From assembly GCA_024760905.1 (NCBI GenBank), contig JALRMN010000028.1, positions 155,001 through 219,000 of the forward strand: a DNA stretch of 64,000 nt, written 5' to 3'. Both the position numbers and the translations under genes were made by a program. This DNA is from Plotosus lineatus. Its lineage: Eukaryota; Chordata; Actinopteri; Siluriformes; Plotosidae. The notes beneath the pieces are model-generated. The model ran no database searches, had not been told where the DNA came from, and saw nothing but the letters and a program-made list of their open reading frames with translations. Numbering within the stretch: position 1 is the stretch's first letter; the number at the start of each line of letters is the position of its first letter. Positions 34,455-45,731 of the stretch are shown here, piece by piece.

Positions 34455-34600
34455 ATAGTTGAACAAGAACCATCACTGACTTTCGACAAGAGTAGACTGC
34501 ATAGCCCTCAGGGTGTTTCTGCCCTGTGATGGCCTGGCGAACTGTTCAGGGTGCACTCTGCCCTCACCCAGAGTAAGATGAATTAATCCATGCCATGAAC
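34455..34600 (+). mobile_element. SINE fragment (tail type B)
   Basis: TGACTTTCGACAAGAGTAG through CTCACCCAGAGTAAGATGAA. It follows the copia relic directly, as it also does at 58,316 in unit B. Confidence 0.75.
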
Positions 34601-34931
34601 CTCATTGTCTCTCCATAGACAGAAGGATGCCAACAGCTAATCCATCCCACTGTAATGAGATACTCAGTGATAATCACCCCGCCCGTCAGAGCTGATGAGG
34701 ATTTTAATTTATGGACGACTTGTGTATTTTACAGTGTGATGTGTTATATTTTGTTATTTTTATATATTCTTGCACCGCACTGTCCTGCACTGTCTCATCT
34801 ATATGATCATTTATCTTCATTCACAGAACTGTCTAATCCCACCATGGTCCTGAGGAGGCTGAGCCCATCTCAGTCATCTTTGGGTAAAGGCAAATTAGAC
34901 CCTGACCAGCTAACCAGAGCGTGGGAGAACC

Positions 34932-34976
<45 letters not shown>

Positions 34977-35142
34977 CAGTGCGATTTGGAACAGCCAGTC
35001 AGGTGAATGAAGATGTCTGTCCTCTGTGGGTAGAAACCCATGCAGGTGTGGCGAGAACATCCAAACTCCACACAGAAAAGTCTGACCCTGGGACTCGAAC
35101 CCAGGACCTTTGTTGCAGTGAAACACATGTTTTATTCAGCTC
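34601..35142. other. Duplicated intergenic sequence with CA microsatellite
   Basis: Matches 58,440-58,990. Contains (CA)n at 34,934-34,974 and a repeat phrase ACTCGAACCCAGGACC (35,093-35,108), like a retroposon box B on the minus strand. I see no gene. Confidence 0.5.
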
Positions 35143-35219
35143 GAAAGGGGAATAAAGGGGAATACGGGTTTGAAAACAGTTGATGAAACATTTCTCCTGA
35201 GAGAGGAAGGAATGAGGAC

Positions 35220-36198
35220 TTCTTCTTCTTCTTTTACTTTTGGCTGCTCCCTTCAGGGGTCGCCACAGCAAATCATCCGCCTCCATCTCACCCTGTCCTC
35301 TGCATCGCCTTTTCTGACTCCAACGACCTTCATGTCTTCCTTCACCACATCCATAAATCTCTTCTTTGGTCTTCCTCGAGGCCTTCTGCCTGGTAGTTCC
35401 AACCTCAGCATCCTACTGCCAATATACTCACTATCCCTCCTCTGTACATGTCCAAACCATCTTATATGGGCTGTCCCTCTGATATACTCATTTCTTATCC
35501 TATCCATCCTCGTTACTCCCAGAGAGACCTCAACATTTTCATCTCTGCTACCTCCAACTCTGACTCCTGTCTTTTCCCCAGGGCCACTGTCTCTAAACCA
35601 TACAACATCGCTGGCCTCATCACCGTCTTGTACACTTTTCCTTTCATTCTTGCCGATACTCTCCTATCACACATCACACCGGACACTTTTCTCCATCCAT
35701 TCCAACCTGCCTGCACGCGCTTCTTCACCTCTTTTCCACACTCTCCATTGCTCTGGATTGTTGAGCCTAAGTACTTTAAATCCTCCACCTTCGTTATCTC
35801 TGCTCCCTGTAACATCACCATTCCTCCTGGGTCCTTCTCATTCACACACATGTATTCTGATTTTCTGAGGCTAACCTTAATTCCTCTCCTTTCCAGGGCA
35901 TACCTCCACCTCTCTAGATTTTCCTGCACTTGTTCTCTGCTCTCACTACAGATCACAATGTCATCTGCAAACATCATAGTCCATGGAGATTCACATCTCA
36001 CCTCGTCTGTCAGCTTGTCCATCACCATAGCAAACAAGAAGGGGCTCAGAGCTGACTCTTGATGCAGTCCCACCTCCACCTTGAACTCTTCTGTCATACC
36101 GACAGCACACCTCGCCACTGTCTTACATCTCTCATACATGTCCTGCACCACTCTAACATACTTCTCTGCCACTCCAGACTTCCACGTGCAGAAGGTCA
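35220..36198 (-). mobile_element. RTE-like LINE, 5' truncated, with target duplication and empty paralogous site
   Basis: On the minus strand, RT reads from CTWKSGVAEKYVRVVQDMYE through MMFADDIVICSESREQV (FADD near 35,970) to KMLRSLWE. After a frameshift at about 35,510 it continues MDRIRNEYIRGTAH to CCGDP, with the tail at 35,220. AGGAAGGAATGAGGAC is duplicated at 35,204-35,219 and 36,201-36,216. Unit B has the same sequence once near 59,066-59,081, the empty site. It shares an 11-residue deletion with the copy at 25.0 kb. Confidence 0.92.
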
Positions 36199-36216
36199 AG
36201 AGGAAGGAATGAGGAC

Positions 36217-37919
36217 AGGAGATAAAATATTCTATACAGTTTTACATTCAGTAAAATTTGAAATAATATAAACCATCATTGTTTTAAATTTAATTTATTT
36301 GTACAACACTCAACTCAGTAAAGACAAAAAGTACCAACTTCTAACAGTATAAACCAGAACAACAACAAACCCAACGACCATCAAATAAAAACCCCAAAAA
36401 ACTAAACCACTGCAAAAATAAATATTTTAGAAAATTTAATAAACGAGAAGTAAACAGGATTTTGATTATTTGCAACAGAACAAGAAACATCTGAATGTGA
36501 TTCATATACTGTACTCACCTGATTATATTCAAATAAAAATAATAGTATCACAGTATAAAACCCCGAGATTTTCAGGAAACAGATTAAAATAATTGAAAGT
36601 ATATCTGACAAGAGAAATAAATGTTCATTATATGAATAAAAATAAAACTTCTGATATGAAACCCACTAACAGCACCGAAGTCACATGATCACCAATTACT
36701 GTCTTGCCCTGATTTTTAGCTCATGAGCTACTCAGATATTCTGATGGATTATTCGTGTGTCGTTCATATACAGGGACGTGAGAAACAATCAACAGGTGAC
36801 GTCTGCTGCTGTTGCACAGCGTGACGAGCAGAAACTGATTTTTTTTTAATGAAAGATGTCCAGATGTGTTAAAAAGATGCAGCCAGCAGCAGGTCATGTA
36901 AATGCTGTGCTCCCAGAAACAATGTCGTGATCCTACAGCTTCCTGCAGCACTCCAGCTGTTGACTGCTGTTGATCATCAACATCTGGTGTTTCTTCCTCC
37001 AGTTTATTTTAAAGAATGGAGCAATTTATTGATGGAGTTCATCAGTGCAACTTAAATTCACATTCTGATCCATTTTCCTGCTCAGAATTTAAAAGTCCAG
37101 TCACATTCACTTAATGATCTGTGTAAAAATAAATATATGAAATCAATCAAAAGTAACACTTATATAATAACGGCAATAATTTTCAATATTGTCTGTCTTC
37201 CTTTCGGCTTTTCCCTTTTACTCGGGAGTCGCCACAGCTAATCATCTGATTCGTACATTTGATTTGGCAAAGGTTTTTTACGTCGGATGCCCTTCCATGT
37301 AATTTTCACTACTGAAGGATCAATATTTTTATTTTGCACTGGAGCTACAAGTTTAATTCAAGCTGAGTATAAAGTCTCTAATTCTCACAAATCCAAACAT
37401 TATTTAGAAAATAGGAAGAATATTTTATGAGACAGAATCCAGGAAGTGATTTATAAATGTAAATACATCAATCAAATCATGTGACTCTGGATTTAAAAGC
37501 GTCTGACAGTCGAGTTTACAGCGACCTCATGTATCTTTCCTCATTATAATAGAGAGGAAGTTCAGTCTCAGGGAGAAGAAGAAGAAAAACACGTCTGTAG
37601 GGAACTGAAGTGGTTTCGGTGTCAGTTTGATGGTTTTCCTTTCTGCACACACAGCTTTTACCCTTCAGTGTGGAAGGAGAATGAAATTCACCATTTAAAG
37701 TGTTTGGAAGGAGCAGGGAGACTCCATGGCTTTCTATGGATTGTATTACACACCAGAAGAAGAAACTGCGGGTGGAACATCTCAAGAATTTCTCCCGAGC
37801 ACCCAGTGTTCACCTCTGCAACCATCTATTCTGCTTGAAAGTCCGTCTAGAGACCTTTCATACGAACCAAACCTCAGATCCAGGAGGAGGAGCTTCATTT
37901 AGACCTCGAACATCCGCAT

Positions 37920-37951
<32 letters not shown>

Positions 37952-38030
37952 TTTCAACCACTGACTGTATATCACGGACTGAGAGCTTTAGTGTCCCATT
38001 CAGTACAAAACATTAAACAGTTTTTCTACA
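36217..38030. other. Intergenic sequence between class I genes, shared with unit B
   Basis: Collinear with 59,081-61,100. No exon with splice signals is recognised. It includes a SINE fragment at 37,195-37,302, a (TTTA)n run at 37,920-37,955 and a short plus-strand frame at 37,700 that is similar in both units. Confidence 0.45.
37195..37302 (-). mobile_element. SINE tail fragment absent from unit B
   Basis: The complement of the tail type A end (CTTTTACTCGGGAGTCGCC to GATGCCCTTCC) sits between TAATTTTCA repeats. Unit B (near 60,383-60,400) has one TAATTTTCA and no insert. Confidence 0.8.
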
Positions 38031-38809
38031 CATAGATATACTGTATAGATATGAGAAGTGGCTGGGTAATGATGGCGACCCCCATGTGAAGCAGTGATAA
38101 TGTTCATGTTTTGCTCTGAGAAAAGCCAACAATAGATTTAATAGAAAAATAAAAATGAGGTGCACAACGGCATGATGTAAATAAGATTCTATAAAAGTTT
38201 TTGGAAAAGGTGACTGGTTGAGGATTATAACTAAATGTGATACTGGATGAGAGACGATGACGAGAACACGACTGATGCAGATGATGAAAGTCGACACATA
38301 ACACTCCCGACAATTAATGAAGAAAACCTGAGACTTTTCCCTGAATTTGTTCCCAGCATGTGTGCAGTCGGGATTGTTTTGGCTTGAAGATGCGACACAG
38401 AGCTGCAGGGTGTTGAAGCCTTTTCGCTAGAAATGTCCTTTATGTCCGACGTGCTGATCAAGAATTTCCAATTCTGTTTAATACATCGATCCAGGAGCAT
38501 AAACAGTTATCATATAATTCAGGTGGAGCCTCCGAATAATCAAAGAAGGAACAAAGGGATGGAAGTGAAGATACTTTACACATTTGTGCTGATGGAAACC
38601 CTACAGTGTGACTTTAATTGTACACTGGTGCTGAGCGAATGCAGAATGAAGGGGAGGGTTCAGTGAGAGTAATGGGATAAAGTACAGGAGACTGAACACT
38701 GAGACTGAGCGACTCCCACATCAATTATACACCAAATACATCTGAACACACTTCACAATCTGCCTCGAATCATTCGTACCAGAAATCCTCAACAGGAAAC
38801 CAGTCCTGA

Positions 38810-38877
38810 TCAATCAGAGTCACTTCCTGGTTGTTGATTGAGTAGTTCGAGTTCAGTGACTGGAACAGGTGCAGGAT
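38810..38877 (-). CDS. MHC class I gene 2, cytoplasmic tail exon
   Basis: Acceptor TGTGTTTCAG|AT on the minus strand. In phase 1 the exon encodes a short acidic, Ser/Asp-ending tail (DPAPVPVTELE ... GSDSD, completing the first codon with G from the TM exon) and stops at TGA. This is the usual style of a fish class I tail. The stop at the end of the gene 2 TM exon (39,464-39,466) would prevent its translation. The matching region is deleted in unit B. Another frame also reads openly to 38,770, but it does not fit the phase. Confidence 0.6.
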
Positions 38878-38972
38878 CTGAAACACAGATTTTACAGAAT
38901 CAGAAAGTTATTAAAGAAACTGAGGTTTATATGTAATTATCATAAAAATAAAATTTAATTGAATGTAAGTTA

Positions 38973-39310
38973 GGGCAGTTTTGGTCTAGTGGTATAGGGT
39001 GCTGGATCGCTGATCCCAAGGTTGGGGGTTTGAGTCCCACTCTCCACAAGATTGTCATTGTCCCCCCCAGTGCAGCGAACTGGGTTATCAAAGGCCGCCA
39101 TGTGTCTCACTGTCTCTGGTGAGAGGTTCATGTCAAAGAACTATTGCTGACTTTCAATAAAAGTAGATCCAAAGCCATCAGCGTGTTTCCGCCCTGCAAT
39201 GGCCTGGCATGCTGTCCAGGGTGTACTCTGCCCTCGCCCTGAGTCGGCTGGGAGGGGCGACAGCCTCCCCGCGACTCTAATTAGGATTAAGCGGTTACAG
39301 AAAATGATAA
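38973..39310 (+). mobile_element. Full-length SINE (tail type B)
   Basis: Head with TGGTCTAGTGGTATAGG and GGTTTGAGTCC, body, then the L2-like tail GGGTGTACTCTGCCCTCGCC ... GGATTAAGCGGTTACAG. Lies in the last intron of class I gene 2. In unit B a deletion has removed everything but the last part of the tail (61,107-61,165). Confidence 0.85.
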
Positions 39311-39458
39311 TAAATATAAATTGTGAATTGAGATCACTGTTTTTACGAATTACCCTGGACACATTTTCAATTTAATTCAACATATAAGATATGTACATTT
39401 TATCCACATTGCAGGAAATTATTTCATTTTTAATTAGTTACTGCTGTTTGTTCCTCAC

Positions 39459-39588
39459 CAGCGTTATCCCAACACCAACACCACTCCAACAACAATCACG
39501 CCAACAATCACTCCAACAATGCCAGCAATCTGCCCTACACTTAATCCTCCATCTGATTTGCCTCTGAATATTCCATGTGGTCCGCCAC
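39459..39588 (-). CDS. MHC class I gene 2, transmembrane exon with 32-nt deletion
   Basis: Acceptor CACTTCACAG|GT, connecting peptide (GGPHGIFRGKSDGGLSVGQ) and a Gly/Val/Ile-rich membrane span. Compared with gene 3 (61,310-61,471) it lacks 32 nt covering the end of the span and the Lys/Arg stop-transfer motif. The frame therefore runs VVLVLG and meets TAA at 39,464-39,466, 5 nt before the donor GCTG|GTGAGG. The predicted product keeps about 24 hydrophobic residues but has no cytoplasmic tail. Confidence 0.8.
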
Positions 39589-39671
39589 CTGTGAAGTGAG
39601 TACAGAGTGTTGACGATGTGCTGCAGTAATCAATCACTTTCACTCTATAAAAATCTGGAGTTTATTTGAAC

Positions 39672-39953
39672 CTTTTGGTACTTCCAGCACTGACTCGTTC
39701 TCCAAGCTGCTGTGCTGAATCACGCAGGTGTAGTTGTGCTCCTGCAGATCCTCAGCTGGGACTTTCAGAATACTTCTCTTCTGGAAGGTTCCGTCCTGGT
39801 TGGGTAACGTCTCTCTGAGCTCCACATCCTCAGACACGTCCCTTCCGTCCTTCTGCCAGGTGATATTCACTGATTTGGGAAAGAAACCTGTAGCATGACA
39901 CACCACCTCTGGAGAAGACGAGTGTTTCTGGAACAGTGACGTCTCAGGAGGAA
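39672..39953 (-). CDS. MHC class I gene 2, alpha3 (immunoglobulin-like) exon
   Basis: Acceptor TGTCTCTGCAG|TT. Encodes 94 residues of a C1-type Ig domain: VPPETSLFQK, VVCHATGFFPK (first Cys), W in NITWQKDG, and YTCVIQHSSLE (second Cys). Its length is exactly that of a class I alpha3 exon. The phase-1 donor used here is AAAG|GTTCAA, which is weak, so the 3' limit is tentative. The domain would bind beta2-microglobulin and co-receptor. No break is seen. Confidence 0.9.
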
Positions 39954-41157
39954 CTGCAGAGACACACAGAGAGATCAATATTAAACTCTCAGATGGGATT
40001 AATTTATATAATATTATTAGAGATGCACTGATTCCACTTTGTTACAAACTGATGCGAGTATTTTTATCTGTGTTGTTGGAGACCGAGTACTGAAGGAAAT
40101 ATTTCAGATTGGGTTTCCATGAAAGTGGAATTAATTGGGAGGCACTTTTTATTTTCTCCTCTGCAGATAAAATAAACAGAAGGCGATTCCATCAAAATAA
40201 ACAGAATAATTCATTTCAAAAGGTGAAACTGTATATTATATAAATTCATTACACAGGGACTGATACATTTAAAATATATTTATTAATAAATTTATTCTAA
40301 ATTTGTTTATTATAATTGGCAGTTGATGAAAATTAGAGAATTACATAAGACCAATACAAATGAATTATGAGCACAGAGTTTTTTTTTAAACACAAGTTGG
40401 ACGATTTAAAAATATAAACAGGAATCGCACTCAGTATTGGCTGGCGCTCTCTTTGTTGGAAACTCAGGCACCTTTCCGGGTGAACATATCACAGAGTGGT
40501 TGTAGAGCCCACTTTTCCATCAGTTGTAACAATCTCTTCTCATATAACCAATCATCAAACTTTCAATAAAATAACTTTCAATAAAATAAGAAGTCTTTTA
40601 CAACTGGATGAGGAAAAGCAGGTAATTTTATTGAGCAAATACACCCAACATGCATTCCTGGGGAGAGGCAGCTGAATCTGAAAATCTATTGAAAATATCA
40701 TGGATTATGGACTTTTTGCGCCTTTATGGCGCCTCCTCTTTTGATCTGATCGTACCAACCCATTTTCCATTCATTTCTACCTTCAAGTTGATTTTAGCTC
40801 AGGTTACCTAACTTTTTTTTTTTTTTTTACATATATTCTTATGTCCCGATATCTCACAGTCACTCTTGATTACCGCCCTAATTTTGACATCCCCTGCCCC
40901 TAATTACGCCAGTTCTTTTCATCAATTATTTCTAGATCAAGGTGTGAAGGTATAATGAAAAAAAAAAGATTATTTAAGTGGCTACTTCCTTGTTTGACTT
41001 CATATGAAAATATTCACACTGCTCCGCACAACAATGTGTAAATACGCTTTTCTCTTTTCTTTTCCTGAGTAAATATTCTCAATCTTCTAATTACTTTAGG
41101 GTTTAAAAGGTCTGTAGGAAGTCTCAGTAGATAAATAGATCATGATATCGTTCCATC
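39954..41157 (-). other. Class I intron between alpha2 and alpha3 (left part)
   Basis: Noncoding, collinear with 61,834-63,208. Unit B has an extra ~200 bp near 62,070-62,270. No repeat family recognised. Confidence 0.5.
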
Positions 41158-41820
41158 GTGTTCCTCTATCATCAGTGTACCAGCGTTTATTTATGTTGTT
41201 TCTCTGTGCTTGTTTCAGTCAGAAGTTTTTCATGTGTTGCATTTTACGTGATTTCAAGCGAAGCGTCACATATTAACATTAAATTCTCACAGGTCACGCA
41301 CCTGCTGTTCTCAATTCATTTCTTTGTTTTCTTTGTTTTAACCTCAACCACACCGTCGTTTCAAGAAACCAGATGGTGCACTTCAACGTTATCAGGACTT
41401 CCAGCTTACAGTCCTGGCACTGGAACCTGCTCCATTTTTGGAACATTTGTCAGGAGGTTCTATTCCCGAGGATCCTTATCTCACACACTACATTGCATGT
41501 GATGTCACGCGCCATGAACGAGGCTCCCAGTCTCAACCTGAAACCCATGACTCAGGTTTGCACTGTAACCCTCTCTCTCTCTTCATGCTTATTTTCTCTC
41601 ACCATTGACCAGTGTACCAGACAGAAGATGTCCCAGCTGATGATGGGTCTAATTCCTCTGATCCTTCTCCTGTTTATTTACCGCATTCACCCGACCTAAA
41701 CCGCATCACCCTTTCTTCAACTGACTACTCTTTTCCAAATTCCACAAACGATTACACACCAACATCCTCGTCGACCCCAAGGTGCCACCTACAAGTACTG
41801 GCATTTTGATCCCAGAGATT
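41158..41820 (+). other. Unrecognised conserved block, possible two-exon relic
   Basis: Present in both units. One plus-strand frame reads RRFKKPDGALQRYQDF ... IPEDPYLTHYIACDVTRHERG, then a possible GT-AG intron (CTCAG|GTTTGC to TTGACCAG), then YQTEDVPADDG. In unit B the acceptor reads CCAA instead of CCAG. I do not recognise the protein. It lies in a class I intron on the opposite strand and may be an old retroelement. Confidence 0.3.
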
Positions 41821-41883
41821 CTTTTCGAGCGGCTAGCTATGTAACAACACGGTTTCATTTCCCGAGGCCAAATGTTCCCTGAT

Positions 41884-42066
41884 TTGATAAAGAACCATTG
41901 TTGACTTTCGACAAGAGTAGCTACAAAGCCGTTAGCGTGTTTCCACCTTGCGATGGCCTGGCAAACTGTCCAGGGTGTACTCTACCCTCGCCCGGAGTCG
42001 GCTGGGATGGGCGCCAGCCTCCCCGTGACCCAAATGATGATTAAACGGTTACAGAAAACAAACTGA
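41884..42066 (+). mobile_element. SINE fragment (tail type B) absent from unit B
   Basis: GAACCATTGTTGACTTTCGA through GGCTGGGATGGGCGCC to AAACGGTTACAGAAAAC. Unit B runs on from CCCTGATTTG without it. (AAT)n follows at 42,073-42,118. Confidence 0.8.
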
Positions 42067-42298
42067 TCTGAATAATAATAATAATAATAATTATAATAAT
42101 AATAATAATAATTACTATAATATGGAAACTGGAAACCACTGCCTTGTCTAGCTGATTGGTATTGTTACCATATGGTGACAACGGCGTTCGTATCCTATAT
42201 ATATTCGGTCGCACTCTTAGTACAATAAATGAAATATTTTGGAGTTAATTGTTATTGATTCTGTCAGCAAATAAATCATTTTACAGAGTAAACAATTC

Positions 42299-43060
42299 AT
42301 CATCATCATCATCATCATCATCATAATCATCATCGTTTTCCCAACACTGGAGCCTTTGCTCCTCAGGGTGCATTCACTGGGTCCATTGATCAGTGAAGTG
42401 CAGAAAGTTCTCCCTATCCATCATCATTCTCCTGAGTTGCTGGGCATCTATTCCTCGCAGTCCCTCCAGTTTCTTCCAAGTTTTCGATTGTTCATCAAAA
42501 AGGACTTGTTTTCGCATATCCCCTTTTCTCATCCAGCAGATATGAGCCAGGTACTTTAGCTGCTGTGTTCTACAGAATGTCTCAATGGGTTCAGTTCCAG
42601 TCATACGATGTAGGTCAGCATTTGAGGACTTGAACTTCCAGCACTCCTGTCCATCTTCACTCACATTCGCGATTCCACTATCCCCTTGTCGCCTATACCC
42701 GCCCGTCACTTTCTTCCTAAGGAAACTGTTCCTGACCACATTGATCTTTGCTATTTGCTTTGAGGTCATTTCCCAGGCCTGCACACTATGGAAGAGCTGG
42801 GCTCTTACGCAGGCTTTTAGAAACTTCACCCGAGTAGATAGATGTATCCGGTTGTCTTTTAACACGTTTGAGCTCCTTCCACTTTTTATATGCAAATCCC
42901 ATTGTTGAGTAAAGATTCTCTGCGTTGTCGCTTGAGTTTGAAATGGTGTACCCTAGATATCAAAACTTCCTCACGTTGTTCAACTTCATTCTCCCAACGG
43001 CCTCTTGGCTCATAAACAGCTTCATCAACGTTAAAGGCCACAAATTCAAATGAAAACATT
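42299..43060 (-). mobile_element. LINE 3' fragment (RT C-terminus) with (ATG)n tail
   Basis: On the minus strand: HLSTRVKFLKACVRAQLFHSVQAWEMT, NSFLRKKVTGGY, IETFCRTQQLKYLAHICWM, KTWKKLEGLRGID. This is the region after the RT catalytic core of an APE LINE. It ends in an (ATG)n tail at 42,299-42,335. The catalytic core is missing. Located in the class I alpha2-alpha3 intron, same strand as the gene. Confidence 0.75.
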
Positions 43061-43514
43061 CAATTCACAAATCAAGAACTATGATGTTGTTATGTTATTG
43101 AAATATTCTCTAAAGCTGCGATTTCTAAATAGTTAAAGATGGTGAAACATTGTGTGCTGGTTCCCTCATTTTTATTCCCTTCGATGAACAAATGATTATA
43201 AAATGGATCAGTGCTGATATATGCCAGATACGTCAATGAGGTTTGAGAGATCCGAACTAAAACTTATCACGAGTAATCATATGGAGGCTCCGCTTCTGAG
43301 CACTCCATCAATTTACAGAATAAATACGTTTGAAATCTCACTGGAAAGGGGTTTAGAGGATCAATAAGATCCTGCAATGGGGTTTAGAAGGTTAATTATG
43401 ACCCTATAATGGTGTACAGATTAATAAGATCCTGTAATAGGGTTTAGAGGATTAAAAATATCCTGTAATGGAGTTTAAAGGATTAATAAAATGTATACAT
43501 CTCACACACTTTAC

Positions 43515-43766
43515 CTTTTCTTTTGATAATCTGACTGCGAAACTTCTCCAAAGAATCCATACAGTTATTTTCCAAGAAGTCCTTCCAGTATGTCGCGTTC
43601 CACTTCTTTATAACGATCTCAGCTTGAGGTTTCGATGCATTCCAGGTTCCAGTTTTCATATTCAGAGTGAAGAAATCTTCTCCATCATAACCAAACTGAT
43701 CGTATCCTTGAGCGGTGTTATATTCATTACGCTCACAGCCATACATCTTCTGTAATGTATGATTTC
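43515..43766 (-). CDS. MHC class I gene 2, alpha2 exon
   Basis: Acceptor GTTTGTAG|GA and donor AAAAG|GTAAAG, both phase 1. Encodes 84 residues: GNHTLQKMYGCE, QGYDQFGYDGEDFFTLN, TWNASKPQAE, LENNCMDSLEKF. The two cysteines of the alpha2 disulfide are present, with three N-glycosylation motifs (NHT, NAS, NAT). Fish U-type alpha2 domains usually have about 92 residues; the missing ones fall in the helix around KKWNATYWKDF. With alpha1 it would form the peptide groove. The shortened helix suggests a non-classical groove. Confidence 0.9.
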
Positions 43767-43769
43767 CTA

Positions 43770-43770
<1 letters not shown>

Positions 43771-43826
<56 letters not shown>
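43771..43826. repeat. CA microsatellite
   Basis: (CA)n directly upstream of the alpha2 acceptor (GT-rich on the coding strand). Confidence 0.95.
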
Positions 43827-43830
<4 letters not shown>

Positions 43831-44069
43831 GTTGAGTTATTGACCATTCCATAAGTATATAAGGATTACTTAGACTGTAGTCATCAAAATCGATATTTAT
43901 TTACAGTATTTATTTTTGCACCATCGATTTACTTATATTAACTCCATCACATGGATTTCAAAACTCATCTTGTTTACTTTTTATTTCAGATTTTTCAAAA
44001 TCTCAAATTGGATTGTTCAGCTTCAGTTTTACCTCCATTGAGTTTTAAAATATTTTGGGCTTCAACACC

Positions 44070-44071
<2 letters not shown>

Positions 44072-44118
<47 letters not shown>

Positions 44119-44176
44119 TGTCTCTCTCTCTGTCTCTCTCTCTGTCTCTCTCTCTGTCTCTCTCTGTCTCTCTCTT
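44072..44176. repeat. TC microsatellite
   Basis: About 105 bp of (TC)n with regularly spaced TCTG interruptions, in the alpha1-alpha2 intron. Confidence 0.95.
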
Positions 44177-44516
44177 TCACTCTGTGTGTAATATGTAATA
44201 TTTAATAAGCTATTGACATTCAGAAAATACAAAAATAATAAGTAATTAAAATGAAAATTCTAGCATATTGAGAAAAATAAGCTACACAAACATTAAATAC
44301 ACAAGCATTAGAATAGTGTAAGTGCATCAAGTGCTTTTATTAGCATTTTGTAAAGCCTTAATCATTAATGCATGCATATTAAATTTTTAAGGCGGGATTA
44401 AAGGTGGTTCATCATCCGCGCATGCACAGAACTGTATCATGCACGACTAGACCTCATCAGACCTGTGACCCTATGAGCAGTAGCTTGATCTATTGATATC
44501 TAACAATATTAATTCT

Positions 44517-44750
44517 CCCAGTGCACGAACTGGGCTATCAAAGGCCGGCCGTGTCTCTCACTGTCTATGGCGAGAGGTTCATCTAAAAGAACCACTGCTG
44601 ACTTTCGACAAGAGCAGCTGCAAAGCTGTCAGTGTGTTTCTGCCCTGCAATGGCCAGGCGAGCTGTCCAGGGTGTACTCTGCCCTCGCCCGGAGTTGGCT
44701 GGGATGAGCGCCAGCCCAAATTAGGATTCGGCGGTTACAGAAAATGAACT
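44517..44750 (+). mobile_element. SINE (tail type B), head missing
   Basis: CTCCCAGTGCACGAACTGGG, AAAGGCCGGCCGTGTCTC, ACTTTCGACAAGAGCAG, then GGGTGTACTCTGCCCTCGCC and CGGCGGTTACAGAAAATG. Confidence 0.8.
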
Positions 44751-45630
44751 GAATATTAACGTTGCATGTATAATATATTAATGCCATCATACCGAGGCCT
44801 GCTGGGCATGTGCCATATGTTTAACACTTACAGTGACACTGACGGCTCAGGAAAGAATCTTTAGAACTTTACAATAATAGCATGCAATATCATTTATCAT
44901 ATAAATCACATTAATATCATCATTATACTGAGAGAAGTGGAATGTAATTTACCGGAATCTGGACTGATCTGGAACATGTTGAGCTTGAGGCTGAGTCCCC
45001 AAATTGTGTGACGTCATTTTTTTTCAGAGTACAGACATTATTGCCGCAATTAGCAAAATAAAATAAAATTAATTAATTAAAAAAACCTGCATGCTTAATG
45101 TGCCTTGTTGTCGGGTTCATGAGAGCGCTTCCCTCTTTTGCTCATTTTAAAATAGATGTTTATCAACGAAAATCTACATGTAGGAGGTCAGTACATTTCT
45201 GAGTAATTAGCAACATGAACAATGGTTTTGTTTGACCAAGAATTTCCGTATCCTGTATGAAAACAAATTCTATTGGCTGAAGACCTTGGTGAAAATCCAC
45301 ACTGCCCAATCACAGCACGGCTCTTATTATAGCGGGCTCTCTACACACTGAATGATCGGAGATAAGAGGACAGAAACACGATTGTGCCAGGATTTCAAGC
45401 CGGGAAAGTGACAAAGAAATATAAAAAAATAAAAAAAAAAATTAACTTGTAACAAACAAACAAACAAAAAAAAAAACACTTTGATAAACGACCTCACAAG
45501 GCAAAATAAGCTCCATGCTTGATAAAATAAGTGAGTATATGGCGTGCACGCACGATGACAGCCCTGGATATATAAATAACAGGCACCAGCCCTGGTCTCA
45601 TTCAGTCCTCAGCTTGATGTGGACCGACAA
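44751..45630. other. Class I intron sequence
   Basis: AT-rich, with A-runs at 45,420-45,475. No exon or known repeat seen. Confidence 0.4.
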
Positions 45631-45633
45631 AAT

Positions 45634-45634
45634 G

Positions 45635-45700
<66 letters not shown>
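45634..45700. repeat. GT then GA microsatellite
   Basis: (GT)n at 45,634-45,667 and (GA)n to 45,700, about 30 bp downstream of the alpha1 donor. Confidence 0.95.
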
Positions 45701-45731
45701 TATAATGATGGAAGATGTGAGTGTACATTAC

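Noticed and set aside
36721..36951. Cys/His-rich minus-strand frame in the intergenic region
   Set aside because: Not preserved in unit B, no splice signals, and no recognisable domain.
37700..38035. Protein-coding gene MFGRSRETPW...
   Set aside because: Present in both units, but runs into a (TTTA)n repeat and shows no domain or splice signals; probably chance in duplicated sequence.
38770..38877. Terminal exon reading ILHLFQSLNSNY...
   Set aside because: This phase-0 reading has a valid stop, but the neighbouring class I junctions are phase 1, and the phase-1 reading gives a typical class I tail.
42299..42335. CRISPR-like direct repeat array
   Set aside because: Simple (ATC)n microsatellite at the LINE tail; no spacers. 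No CRISPR array exists in this eukaryotic window.
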